Shown one piece after another: positions 34,231 to 43,542 of a DNA stretch of 51,763 nucleotides. The stretch covers positions 1 to 51,763 of the forward strand of contig NZ_LARW01000059.1 of assembly GCF_000971055.1 (NCBI RefSeq), read 5' to 3'. Both the position numbers and the translations under genes were made by a program. Positions within the stretch are counted from its first letter, which is position 1. Each line of letters starts with the position of its first letter. The DNA comes from Sphingomonas sp. SRS2 (GTDB lineage Bacteria; Pseudomonadota; Alphaproteobacteria; Sphingomonadales; Sphingomonadaceae). Below the pieces are notes generated by a model. That model was not told where the DNA came from, made no database searches, and saw only the letters and a program-made list of their open reading frames with translations.

Positions 34231-35229
34231 ATGAAACCCACCCACCAGACTTTGGAAGACCTCGGCTGGAAGGCATATTTCAGCGACCAGCTTTCCGCGG
34301 AGGAGGTCAGGCAGTGTCATCCCGTCCGGGTGATGGCCGTTCATCGCGGCAAGATCGCCGTTGCGGGCGCGGCATCGCAGGGCTTCGTCGCGCCCAAAAT
34401 CCCCGGCGCCCGTCCGATGGACGATTATCCCACCGTCGGAGACTGGCTGCTCATCGACCGCGACAGCCTGCAGCCGACACGCGTGCTCCACCGGATGAAC
34501 CTGTTCAAGCGGCGCGCGCCGGGCGACCGGCGCAGGGAGCAGATGATTGCCGCCAATGTCGACACGCTGTTCATCGTCGCCTCCTGTAACGAGGATTTCA
34601 GCGTCGCGCGGCTGGAACGCTATCTGGTGCTGGCGCGCGAAGTGGGCGTGAACCCGGTCGTGGTTCTGACCAAGACCGACCTGACCGACACGCCGCAGGA
34701 CTTCGCGGCGGCGGCCCGCGCGATCGAGCCGGGCTTGCGCGTCGAAACCGTCAACGGCCGCGATCCCGCCAGTGTCGCCGGCCTCGCCTCATGGTGCGGC
34801 AAGGGCCAGACGGTTGCGCTGCTGGGCTCTTCGGGCGTGGGGAAATCGACGCTCGTCAACACCTTGCGGGGCTCGGACAGCGCCGCCACCCAGGCGGTTC
34901 GGGCGGGGGACAGCACCGGCCGGCATACCACCACGACGCGCGAAATGTATCGCCTCGATCATGGCGGCTGGTTGCTCGATACGCCCGGCATGCGGGAATT
35001 GCAGCTGTTCGACGCCGCCGCCGGCATCGCCGAGGTCTTCGACGATCTCGCGCTGCTCGCGCAGGATTGCCGCTTTTCGAACTGCGCGCATGGCGGCGAG
35101 CCGGGCTGCGCGATCAGGGCCGCGATTGGCGCGGGCTCACTCACCACCGACCGGTTCGAGCGATGGCGCAAACTGGAAGCGGAAGAGCGTCTTAACGCCG
35201 CCCAACTTGCAACGCGGCGTCCCCGATAG
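34231..35229 (+). CDS. rsgA: Ribosome small-subunit GTPase RsgA
   Basis: RsgA helps late 30S assembly. The 332-residue protein has an N-terminal OB-fold part (VMAVHRGKIAVAGAASQGFV), then a circularly permuted GTPase: LTKTDLTD (G4), LLGSSGVGKSTLVNTL (G1) and DTPGMREL (G3). The C-terminal zinc motif DCRFSNCAHGGEPGCAI with Cys and His ligands follows. The order G4-G1-G3 is diagnostic. Length is typical. Confidence 0.96.
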   Translation: MKPTHQTLEDLGWKAYFSDQLSAEEVRQCHPVRVMAVHRGKIAVAGAASQGFVAPKIPGARPMDDYPTVGDWLLIDRDSLQPTRVLHRMNLFKRRAPGDRRREQMIAANVDTLFIVASCNEDFSVARLERYLVLAREVGVNPVVVLTKTDLTDTPQDFAAAARAIEPGLRVETVNGRDPASVAGLASWCGKGQTVALLGSSGVGKSTLVNTLRGSDSAATQAVRAGDSTGRHTTTTREMYRLDHGGWLLDTPGMRELQLFDAAAGIAEVFDDLALLAQDCRFSNCAHGGEPGCAIRAAIGAGSLTTDRFERWRKLEAEERLNAAQLATRRPR

Positions 35230-35298
35230 CGCCTGCTTCGCCTCCGAGGACCGGCGGATGCCGGCCCGCTCCCGCGTCACTGGACTATAACCGGCCTG

Positions 35299-36132
35299 TC
35301 AGTTGCTCGGCCGGGGCGTGCGGTCCTTGTTGCGCTTGTCGGCGACGTAGGTCAGGCCGTTTTCGCCCCGGATTATATCGAACAGCCCCGTCGCCTCGAA
35401 CAGGGCCGGGAAATTCTTGACGCCGTAATTGCGGGGATCGATCGGCGCCTGCCGTCTGGCGGCGCTGCCCGCGGTGGACAGCAGGGCCCACCCGTCGTCG
35501 CGCTCCGCGGCCTCGACGCCGCCGCGCAGCGCGATGACCAGCGTGGCGTCCTGCGCGATCGCCAGCTTCGGGTCGGCGACCGGCTCGGGCTTGCTCTCCT
35601 CCGCGACGTCGGCCTTGCGCGTCCTGCTTCGCGTGGGGCGCCGGCGGCCGGGGGATGGGGCTGACGCCTCCGCATCGACCACACCGTCCAGATAGAGGAA
35701 GGTGGTGCAGGCGTTCACGAAAGGCTCCGGCGTTTTCCGCTCTCCAAAACCATAGACGTCGTGACCATTCGCCTTGAGCTGCATCACCAGCGGCGTGAAA
35801 TCCGCATCGCTCGACGCGATACAGAACCCGTCGAGCTTCTGCGTGTACAGCAGCTCCATGGCATCGATGACGAGCGCGATATCGGTGGCGTTCTTGCCCA
35901 CGGAATAGCTGAATTGCTGGATCGGCCTTATCGCGAATGCGTGGAGCTTGTCCTTCCAGCCCTTCAGCCCCGCGCTCGCCCAATCGCCATAAGCCCGCCG
36001 AATATTGGCCGTGCCATATTTCGACAGTTCGGCCAGGATCGTGGCGATCTTCGTGTGCGACACATTGTCGGCGTCGATCAGCAGCGCGATGCGGCGATTG
36101 GGTGTCGGGCTGGATAGCTGGTCAGGGTTCAT
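35299..36132 (-). CDS. NYN-domain protein with OST-HTH/LOTUS domain
   Basis: The 277-residue product has an N-terminal NYN (PIN-like) nuclease domain, about residues 12-150. It begins RIALLIDADNVSHTKIATIL and contains the acidic residues of the metal site (IDADN, NATDIALVIDAMELLY, ASSDADFTPLV). A basic linker (RRRPTRSRTRKAD) precedes a C-terminal OST-HTH/LOTUS-like domain containing YGVKNFPALFEATGLFDII. NYN-LOTUS proteins are RNA-binding nucleases or regulators. The start ATG at 36132 is used because the upstream part lacks homology. It faces the HNH gene divergently. Confidence 0.92.
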   Translation of the reverse strand: MNPDQLSSPTPNRRIALLIDADNVSHTKIATILAELSKYGTANIRRAYGDWASAGLKGWKDKLHAFAIRPIQQFSYSVGKNATDIALVIDAMELLYTQKLDGFCIASSDADFTPLVMQLKANGHDVYGFGERKTPEPFVNACTTFLYLDGVVDAEASAPSPGRRRPTRSRTRKADVAEESKPEPVADPKLAIAQDATLVIALRGGVEAAERDDGWALLSTAGSAARRQAPIDPRNYGVKNFPALFEATGLFDIIRGENGLTYVADKRNKDRTPRPSN

Positions 36133-36322
36133 CCCCGGCTTTTGTGACCTTCCGATCGCCCGTGCAATAGCAACCGCGCCCGATCGCCCCGCGCGCGCCC
36201 TGTGATAAGCCCTGCCAGCCATGCTACGCAGTCGGCATGATGCAAAGGCGGAGATGCTTGTGGTCATGCTGACCGCACGGCGGTAGGTGCGCAGCGCACG
36301 TTCAGGCAATTCAGGCAGACCG

Positions 36323-36661
36323 ATGGCCCGCAGACATTCGAAACAGGATCCCTATGGCGACTCGCACGGCGAGGAGGAAGCTCCGGCGCCGCCGCCATCC
36401 TGCTGGCTCTGCGGCCGCGCCACCGGCAAGACGATCATCTGGCATCATCCGGTGCCGAAGAGCCGGGGCGGACGCGACGTGGTGCCGATGCACGCGATCT
36501 GCCAGCAGACGCTGACGCTGAATTTCACCAATTCCGAGCTGCAGCGCCACGGGATGGATGTCGAAAGCCTCCTGGCCAATCCCAACGTCCGCAAATTCGT
36601 CGATTGGGTCGCGAACAAGGATCCCGACTTCACGGCGACCCTCGCCAGGAAGAAACGCTGA
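36323..36661 (+). CDS. HNH-nuclease-like small protein
   Basis: The 112-residue protein contains a zinc/metal-type HNH core: CWLCGRATGKTIIWHHPVPK (CxxC and WHH), then SRGGRDVVPMHAICQQTLTL with a final His/Cys pair. It matches the short HNH proteins common in alphaproteobacteria whose function is unknown; many lack a complete active site. It lies divergent from the NYN gene (190-bp spacer). Confidence 0.8.
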   Translation: MARRHSKQDPYGDSHGEEEAPAPPPSCWLCGRATGKTIIWHHPVPKSRGGRDVVPMHAICQQTLTLNFTNSELQRHGMDVESLLANPNVRKFVDWVANKDPDFTATLARKKR

Positions 36662-36822
36662 TCGGTTGCGTGGCTGGCCCGCTACCCGATCGGCGAACTC
36701 GGGAAGCTCGATAGATCGGGCAAAGCACCAACGACTTCGCCTCGTTTCGCTTAACAGGGCTAGACTCGCATTCCGTCTCCCATGCTAGAGGGCGGCGTCA
36801 GCAACAACCGAGGAAATACTCT

Positions 36823-37014
36823 ATGGCGGCGAAACGGACTCTGAAGCAGAAATCGGTAGGCGTTCGCCTGGAACAGGTGGAGCTGATGGAAGGCGCCCGC
36901 CTCGTCAAGACGACTTACGTCCTGACCGACGACAGATCCCCCGGCACACGCTCCTTCACCTCGCTCGAAGCAGCCGAAGCCGAATTCCACGCCGCGGTGG
37001 CCTCGCGCGAATAA
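36823..37014 (+). CDS. Small hypothetical protein
   Basis: A 63-residue protein (MAAKRTLKQKSVGVRLEQ, then ELMEGARLVKTTYVLTDDRS and FTSLEAAEAEFHAAVASRE). It has the appearance of a conserved beta-alpha small protein. I recognise no family. A strong hairpin follows the stop. Confidence 0.6.
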   Translation: MAAKRTLKQKSVGVRLEQVELMEGARLVKTTYVLTDDRSPGTRSFTSLEAAEAEFHAAVASRE

Positions 37015-37026
37015 GCGACCGATCGA

Positions 37027-37053
37027 CGCCCGATGCTGGCCGAGCATCGGGCG
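37027..37053. terminator. Hairpin terminator
   Basis: CGCCCGATGCT and AGCATCGGGCG form an 11-bp perfect stem with a 5-base loop, about 13 bases after the stop of the small gene. There is no T-tract. Confidence 0.6.
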
Positions 37054-37406
37054 GGAAGACGGCGTGCCGGTAACCGGCCGGTCGGCTTTGCGCCGCAGGA
37101 TGGCTGGGGTCGGGAGCTGGGAGACGAACCGACCTGACGCAAAGGCGACAGCGACCTCAGCGCGGACAGCGACGATCAGCGCGGCGAACAGCGCCTGCTG
37201 GACGGCGGGATCGCCCAGGCTCGGAATGACGAAGAACTGCAGTATTCCGAGAGATCGGAGGGGCGTCTTGGGTAGATCCCCCAGGCTTCATAGCCCCACC
37301 GCGACAACGACCATTAAGAAAACTGGCGATGCGACTTGCGCTCCACTGGCGCGTTGCCGCTCTATGGACGCGAACCTCGTGCCCATCTTCGGGAAGGGTG
37401 CCGTCA
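37054..37406. other. Intergenic region, no gene recognised
   Basis: About 350 bp between the terminator hairpin and the SLC13 transporter. Translations in both directions look random or repetitive, and I saw no homologous segment. The final part carries the transporter's Shine-Dalgarno GGAAGGG at 37392-37398. Confidence 0.5.
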
Positions 37407-39179
37407 TTGACCACGCCGCAATGGTTTTCGATCGCCACGCTTGTCGGGATGATGGCGCTCTTCATCTGGGGTCGGTTCCGCTATGATGTAACCGCGATCA
37501 TCGCGCTCCTGGCGGCGCTGGCGTTGGGAATTGTCAGCCCCAAGGATGCCTTTTCCGGCTTCTCGGACGACATCGTGATCATCGTCGGATCGGCGCTGGT
37601 CATGTCGGCGGCGATGCAGCGGTCGGGGCTGATCGAGCGCGCGCTCGGTTTCATCGCGAAATATATTACACGCGTCCGATCGCAGCTTCTCGTGCTGACG
37701 GCATCGGTCGGGGTGGCCTCTGCTCTGGTGAAGAATGTCGGGGCACTGGCGATGCTGATGCCCGCGGCCTTCCAGATGGCGAAAAAGAATGACGCCAGCC
37801 CATCGGTCTTCCTGATGCCGATGGCATTCGCCTCGCTGCTGGGCGGGCTCATGACGCTCGTCGGCACGTCGCCGAACATCATAGTCAGCCGGGTACGCGA
37901 AGAGATGACGGGCAAGCCCTTTGGCATGTTCGACTATCTTCCGACGGGGCTTGGCCTCCTCGTCGTCGGACTCCTGTTCCTGCGCTTCGGTTACAGGCTG
38001 CTCCCGCGGGAGCGCCGCGCGACGGCAACCCTCGGCGAAGCTCTGGACATTTCGAGCTATGTCACGGAGGTGACGATCGCCGATGGTTCGCCGGCGATCG
38101 GCGAGACGGTGCGCGAGTTCGTCACCCGACACGAGCGCGACGTCAGCGTCAGCGGCCTGCTGCGCGCCGGGATGCGGACGGTGCCTTCGCTTGGTCTGAC
38201 GCTCCATGAAGGCGATACGCTCATTCTATCGGGTGAGCCCGACGCGCTCGAGCGGGTGATTGCCGGCGATGGCCTGGCGCTCGACGGCGAGCAGAGGCAG
38301 GTACCCGAAGGAAGTGAGGGCGACGACATCGGCGTCGCGGAGGGCGTGATCGGCGCGGGCTCCATCCTGGAAGGACAGACGGCGGCCCGTCTGCGGCTCC
38401 AGCAACGATATGGCATCAACCTGATCGCGGTGGCGCGTGCGGGCGAGCGGCTGACACGCGAACTGGGCAAGACGCGCCTCAATCCCGGCGACGTCATCGT
38501 GTTGCAGGGGCCGCTCAGCCTGTTGCCTGAACGTCTGCGGGATCTCGGCGTGCTTCCACTCGCGGAGAGAGCGCTGCGCCTTGGCAATTCCGACCGAAGC
38601 TGGTTGCCGCTGATCATACTCGCCATCGCAATGGCGGCCACCGCGAGTGGGCTCGTTCCGGTCGCGGTAGCTTTCTTCGCAGCTGCGGGTTTAGTGATGG
38701 CAACCGGAGCACTGCCTCCGCGCGAAGCCTATAATGCGGTCGAGTGGCCGATCCTGGTGATGCTCGGCGCGCTTATTCCTGTCAGCGACTCGCTCCGCAC
38801 GACGGGCGCATCTGACGTTATCGCCAGCAATCTCGCCACGTTCGGCGCCACCCTTCCGGCATGGGGCGCCGTCGCACTGATCCTTGTCGTGGCGATGGCC
38901 GTGACGCCCTTCCTCAACAATGCCGCCACCGTGCTGGTCATGGCGCCGATCGCGGCCGTCTTTGCGCACGATCTGGGCTATCGCCCCGAAGCCTTTCTGA
39001 TCGCGACCGCGATAGGCGCAGGCTGTGACTTCCTCACCCCGATCGGCCATCAATGCAATACGCTGGTGCTGGGCCCCGGCGGCTACCGGTTCAGCGACTA
39101 TGCACGACTGGGAGCACCGCTATCTATCTTGGTCGTGATTGTCGGCACCCCCCTCGTGATGTGGGCCTGGCCGCTCTGA
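37407..39179 (+). CDS. SLC13-type (DASS) transporter with TrkA-C domains
   Basis: The 590-residue inner-membrane protein resembles sodium/citrate-type permeases of the SLC13/ArsB superfamily. N-terminal helices such as WFSIATLVGMMALFIWG and AIIALLAALALGIVS lead to the substrate-site loops GSALVMSAAMQRSGL and GLMTLVGTSPNIIVS. Two TrkA-C domains occupy about residues 215-400 (FVTRHERDVSVSGLLRAG; LRLQQRYGINLIAVARAG). The C-terminal half repeats the fold with NNAATVLVMAPIA and a GAGCDFLTPIGHQCN loop. The TTG at 37407 is chosen because it has a good Shine-Dalgarno; a GTG at 37398 is too close. Substrate unknown. Confidence 0.88.
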   Translation: MTTPQWFSIATLVGMMALFIWGRFRYDVTAIIALLAALALGIVSPKDAFSGFSDDIVIIVGSALVMSAAMQRSGLIERALGFIAKYITRVRSQLLVLTASVGVASALVKNVGALAMLMPAAFQMAKKNDASPSVFLMPMAFASLLGGLMTLVGTSPNIIVSRVREEMTGKPFGMFDYLPTGLGLLVVGLLFLRFGYRLLPRERRATATLGEALDISSYVTEVTIADGSPAIGETVREFVTRHERDVSVSGLLRAGMRTVPSLGLTLHEGDTLILSGEPDALERVIAGDGLALDGEQRQVPEGSEGDDIGVAEGVIGAGSILEGQTAARLRLQQRYGINLIAVARAGERLTRELGKTRLNPGDVIVLQGPLSLLPERLRDLGVLPLAERALRLGNSDRSWLPLIILAIAMAATASGLVPVAVAFFAAAGLVMATGALPPREAYNAVEWPILVMLGALIPVSDSLRTTGASDVIASNLATFGATLPAWGAVALILVVAMAVTPFLNNAATVLVMAPIAAVFAHDLGYRPEAFLIATAIGAGCDFLTPIGHQCNTLVLGPGGYRFSDYARLGAPLSILVVIVGTPLVMWAWPL

Positions 39180-39355
39180 ATAGACAGCTTTGCGCTAAAT
39201 CCCGTCATTCCGAAACCATCAGGTCGATCCCGAAAGCTGCCCTACTGTCGGCCTGTACCCGCTATCCGAGAAACCACTCAGGTGACTGCGGATGACGAAA
39301 GGGCATCGACGATCTCGGCTTGTGATCCGCCGCCGGGCGCTGCTACCTCTCGCGC

Positions 39356-40806
39356 ATGTTCGAACAGACCTTCAAGAACCTTGACGATATTCTGCGCAAG
39401 GAAGCCGGCTGCGCTTCGGAACTAGACTACACTGAACAGACCAGTTGGTTGCTATTCCTGAAATACCTCGACGATCTGGAAACCAGCCGCGCCACCGATG
39501 CCGAGTTGCGCGGGCAGACCTACACGCCGATTATCGACGCCGCGCATCGCTGGGGCCTGTGGGCCGCGCCCAAGGATGCCGCCGGCAAGCTCGATCACAA
39601 CCGCGCCAAGACCGGGCCGGACCTGATCACCTATGTGAATCGTGAGCTGTTTCCTTATTTGGAAGGCTTCAAGGGCCGCGCCACCAGCGCCGACACGATC
39701 GAATACAAGATTGGTGAGATTTTCGGCGAAATCCGCAACAAGTTCCAGTCGGGCTATTCGCTGCGCGATGCGATCGACGCGATCGACGAACTGTCCTTCG
39801 GCAGCCAGATTCAGAAGCATGAGCTTTCGGAGCTGTACGAAGCCAAGATCAAGAACATGGGCAATGCTGGGCGAAACGGCGGAGAATATTATACCCCGCG
39901 CCCGTTGATCCGCGCGATGATCAGGGTGGTGAAGCCGACGCTGAGCGATACCGTCTATGACGGCGCGGCCGGTTCCTGCGGCTTCCTGTGCGAAGCCTAT
40001 GACTATCTCCGGCCGTTGGCGAAGACTGCTGGCGACCTCGAACGGCTCCAGAAGCGCACCTTCTTCGCCAAGGAGAAGAAGAGCCTCGCCTATGTCATCG
40101 GCACGATGAACATGATCCTGCACGGCATCGAAGCGCCCAACATCGTCCATACCAACACGCTGGCCGAACAGGTGCTGGACATTCAGGAGAAGGACCGCTT
40201 CGACGTGATTCTGGCCAACCCGCCGTTCGGCGGCAAGGAGCGGCCGGAAATCCAGCAGAACTTCCCGATCAAGACCGGGGAGACGGCCTATCTGTTCCTC
40301 CAGCACTTCATCAAGTCGCTGCGCGCGGGCGGATCGGCGGCGGTGGTGATCAAGAACACCTTCCTGTCCAACACCGACAATGCCAGCGTGGCGCTGCGCC
40401 GCGAGCTGCTGGAAAGCTGCAATCTGCACACCGTACTCGACATGCCCGGCGGCACCTTTCAGGGCGCAGGCGTCAAGACCGTGGTGCTGTTCTTCGACAA
40501 GGCGAGCCGACCCGGAGCATTTGGTTCTATCAGCTCGATCCCGGCCGCAGCATGGGCAAGACGAACCCGCTGAACGATGCCGATATGGCGGATTTCATCG
40601 CGCGGCAGGCGAGCTTCACCGATGGGCCGAACAGTTGGAGTGTTGTGGCAGACACGCTCGATCCCGCCGCCTTCGACCTGACCGTGCGCAATCCCAATGC
40701 GCCCGAAGCCGAAACGCTACGCAGCCCGCAGGAAATACTCGACGAGATCGCCGCGCTGGATGCCAAAAGTGCGCAGATTCTAGCGCGGGTGAGGGAATTG
40801 CTGTGA
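39356..40806 (+). pseudogene. hsdM: hsdM, type I methyltransferase subunit, frameshifted
   Basis: The N-terminal part is intact (FEQTFKNLDDILRKEAGC; motif I YDGAAGSCGFL; catalytic NPPF in VILANPPFGGKE). At about 40501 the sequence reads GACAAGGCGAGCCG where one extra G is expected. The frame shifts and the first ORF ends at 40573 after 405 residues. In the +1 frame the expected C-terminus is present (GRSMGKTNPLNDADM to RELL, stop at 40806). This is either a true one-base deletion or a sequencing error. The downstream fused gene is also damaged, which favours real decay. Confidence 0.88.
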
Positions 40807-41948
40807 ACAGCTTTGCTTCAGTGCGTCTCGGCAATGTCGTCTCGATCGATCGGGATCAGCGCCTGTGGAAAGGACGACGCTACGTTGGCCTTGAAGACAT
40901 TGAGAGCAACACCGGCCGCCTGTCAGGCAATGATCCTACTGAGACTGTGAAGAGCACAACCTTCGGATTTGACGATCGGCACGTTCTTTACGGTCGGCTA
41001 AGGCCGTACTTAAACAAATCTCTGGTTCCCGATTTCGCGGGGCATTGTTCAACCGAGGTGATGCCTCTTTTGGCTAGTGCGGTCCTTGATAGGCGCTATC
41101 TTTGGTACTGGTTGAAGCTTTTCAATGCCCGCTGGAACCTCACCGACTGGAAGGCGGCAGGCGAACCGACACGCCATCCGCGCATCCTGTTCCTGGCCGA
41201 CCGCAACATTCTCGCCGATCAGGCCTACAACAGCTTCGCCGCCTTCGACGATGGCGCGCTGGCGCGGATCACGCCGGGCGACATTCGGAAGAAAGGCGCG
41301 GTGCCGAAGAACGCCAGCGTGTTCTTCACCATCTTCCAGACCTTCACCAGCGGCACCGACACCAATGGCGATCCCGCGCCCTATTTCGGCGACTATCCGC
41401 CAGATTTCTTTGACTGCATCATTATCGACGAATGCCATCGCGGCGGCGCCAAGGACGAAAGCGAATGGCGCGCGATCCTCGACTATTTCGCGCCGGCCGT
41501 ACAGATCGGGCTGACCGCCACGCCAAAGCGGAAGAACAACGCCGATACCTACGCCTATTTCGGTCAGCCGGTTTACACCTACTCGCTGAAAGAGGGGATC
41601 AACGACGGCTATCTCACGCCGTTCAAGGTCCGCCAGATCGGCACGACGATCGACGAATATGTCTACACCTCCGACGATGCCGTGATCGAGGGCGAGGTGG
41701 AGGACGGCACCCGGCGCGACGCGATCCTCTCCCGCTATGACGAAAAGCAGCGCGACTTCCTTGATTTCGTCCTGTCGCAATATGCCACCGTTGGCGAAAG
41801 CGAACTGGACGACGGCAAGCTGCCGGCCCTGCTGGAACTGAAATACGGCACGCCCATGGATGCCGTGCGTGAGCTTGGATCGGTGGCCGAAATCCGCTCG
41901 ACGTTCCTCGGCTTCCAGCGCGGACTGTATGAAGGCGAGAGCAACTGA
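40803..41948 (+). pseudogene. hsdS-hsdR chimeric remnant
   Basis: One 381-residue reading frame joins two genes. Residues 1 to about 116 resemble the first target-recognition domain of HsdS (VNSFASVRLGNVVSIDRD, HVLYGRLRPYLNKSL, YLWYWLKLFNARW). From about residue 117 it is HsdR helicase sequence: ILFLADRNILADQA, DECH at 209-212 and TATPKRKN at about 238-245. The frame then jumps to the HsdR C-terminus (FLDFVLSQYAT, LPALLELKYG, FLGFQRGLYE). Walker A, the nuclease domain and the second motor domain are missing. It starts with GTG overlapping the hsdM stop. It can hardly be a working restriction subunit. Confidence 0.85.
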
Positions 41949-42110
41949 GCGGGTCGGCGGCTGGAAAGCGGACAGTCGGCTAACGGCCTAAAGCCAGCCG
42001 GTCGATTACCGGCGGAATGTCGAGGCGAGCGGGCGGAAGCTTCGGCCGGTCGAAGCCTGAAGCCCGCTACCGGGCACACTAGAAAAGCGCCGAACATGAA
42101 AGCGCAATTC

Positions 42111-42125
42111 GTTCTTTTTTTGTTC
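42111..42125 (+). promoter_or_regulatory. LexA-type SOS box
   Basis: GTTC, seven T residues, GTTC: the exact direct-repeat motif (GTTCN7GTTC) bound by alphaproteobacterial LexA. It lies 62 bases before the ATG of the HGG-motif protein, which may therefore be damage-inducible. Confidence 0.6.
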
Positions 42126-42187
42126 TTGCGATGTAGGGTTTAGCCTCCCAAATTGGCCGGTCCTGCCAACACCGAGCCAGATCGATC

Positions 42188-42637
42188 ATGCCGAACCCGA
42201 CCAAACCCACCCAGCCCGAGGTCCTCGCCAATGCCCCCCGCTGCGGGGCCCGCACCCGCACCGGCGCCCCCTGCCGTTCCCCGGCCATACGCGGCCACCA
42301 TCGTTGCCGCATGCACGGCGGCAAGGGCAGCGGTGCGCCGCGTGGCAATCGCAATGCGTGGAAGCATGGCTGGCACTCCGCCCGGATCAGGGCGATCGTC
42401 CGCTATCTGCGCGCCACCGGCCCCGGCGCCTTTGCCGGGCGGGTCGAGGGCGGCTTCATGGACGCCACCGCGGGCGGCACGCCCGGCGCGCCGGGGGAGA
42501 CGGCGGAAAATAAAAAAAACACGAAATCGCGACATCAACCCCATGCACCCCGGATTCCAGCGAACCGGTCGCAACTGGAGGAGCGCATTTCGGCGCGGCC
42601 CACCACCCCCGGCCCCTCCCCCCGTGGGGAGGGGTGA
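42188..42637 (+). CDS. HGG-motif small basic protein
   Basis: The first 75 residues contain RCGARTRTGAPCRSPAIRGH, then HRCRMHGGKGSGAPRGNRNA and WKHGWHS. This Cys/His-rich, glycine-rich block recurs in many alphaproteobacterial and phage-related small proteins and could bind metal or DNA. The C-terminal third (to 149 aa) is low-complexity and ends inside a GC-rich hairpin, so the true end may be a run-in. A perfect LexA box lies upstream. Function unknown. Confidence 0.75.
   Translation: MPNPTKPTQPEVLANAPRCGARTRTGAPCRSPAIRGHHRCRMHGGKGSGAPRGNRNAWKHGWHSARIRAIVRYLRATGPGAFAGRVEGGFMDATAGGTPGAPGETAENKKNTKSRHQPHAPRIPANRSQLEERISARPTTPGPSPRGEG
42613..42634. terminator. GC-rich hairpin
   Basis: CCCCTCCCC and GGGGAGGGG form a 9-bp stem with a 4-base loop. 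It overlaps the last codons of the HGG protein and precedes cobA. Confidence 0.6.
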
Positions 42638-42723
42638 GAGACAGTGGCTAAGCTATTGAGGCAAAGAAAACTTGGCCCACCTGCAAACATCCTTGATTTG
42701 CGCAATGCGGCATCGGGGGCCAT

Positions 42724-43542
42724 GTGGCAGGCATGGTATCCCTGCTTGATCCTGAAGCGCGCGGGCGCGTCATCCTGGTTGGCGCCGGTCCCGGCGATCC
42801 CGGCCTGCTCACCGTGCGCGCGGTCGAGGCGCTGCGCGTCGCCGATGTCGTCGTCCATGACGGGCTGATCGACATGCGCGTGCTCGATCATGCGCCGGCG
42901 GCGGCGCAACGCATCTCGGTCGCCAAGCAGCGCGACCGTCACACCCTGCCGCAGGAGGCGATCAACGCATTGATCATCGCCCATGTGAAGGCGGGATCGG
43001 TGGTCGTCCGGCTCAAGGGCGGCGATCCCTTCGTCTTCGGGCGCGGTGGCGAGGAGGTCGAGGCGGTCCGCGCGGCGGGCCTGCCGGTCGAGGTCATTCC
43101 CGGCGTGTCGTCGGCGCTCGGCTGCGCCGCCGAGGTGATGTTGCCCCTCACCCATCGCGACTGGTCCAGCGCGGTCAGCTTCGTCGCCGGCACCTGCAAG
43201 GGCCTGAGCGAGCAGAACTGGTCCGGCCTCGCCGGGCAGGGCCGCACGCTGGTCATCTATATGGGCGTCACCTGCTCGACGGCGATCGCCGACAAGCTGA
43301 TGGCCGATGGCGTCGCGCCCGATATGCCGGTCGCGGTGCTCGAACGCGGCACGCTCGAAGGATCGCGCGCGATGCGCACCCTGCTCGCCGATCTCGGCGA
43401 CATGATCCTGCGCGAGAAGGTGGTGAGCCCCGCCATCATCGTGGTGGGGGAAGTCGTGCTGCTCTCCGATGCCGACAACCGCCTCAAGGGCTATGCGGCG
43501 CTGGCCGAACGCCAGGCCGAAACGACGAAAGACGAAGCGTGA
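42724..43542 (+). CDS. cobA: Uroporphyrinogen-III C-methyltransferase
   Basis: CobA/CysG-A dimethylates uroporphyrinogen III to precorrin-2, the first step to siroheme. The 272-residue protein shows VILVGAGPGDPGLLTVRAVE, VVHDGLID, RLKGGDPFVFGRGGEE, IPGVSSALG and a LIYMGVTC-like strand. It heads a sulfite-reduction operon and supplies siroheme for CysI. The GTG at 42724 lies near GGGGG; the ATG at 42733 is an alternative. The stop overlaps the GTG of the next gene. Confidence 0.95.
   Translation: MAGMVSLLDPEARGRVILVGAGPGDPGLLTVRAVEALRVADVVVHDGLIDMRVLDHAPAAAQRISVAKQRDRHTLPQEAINALIIAHVKAGSVVVRLKGGDPFVFGRGGEEVEAVRAAGLPVEVIPGVSSALGCAAEVMLPLTHRDWSSAVSFVAGTCKGLSEQNWSGLAGQGRTLVIYMGVTCSTAIADKLMADGVAPDMPVAVLERGTLEGSRAMRTLLADLGDMILREKVVSPAIIVVGEVVLLSDADNRLKGYAALAERQAETTKDEA

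Noticed and set aside
42641-42723. Riboswitch (cobalamin or SAM type) before cobA
   Set aside because: I looked for a B12-box-like or SAM-type consensus and saw none. The leader is too short for a cobalamin riboswitch.
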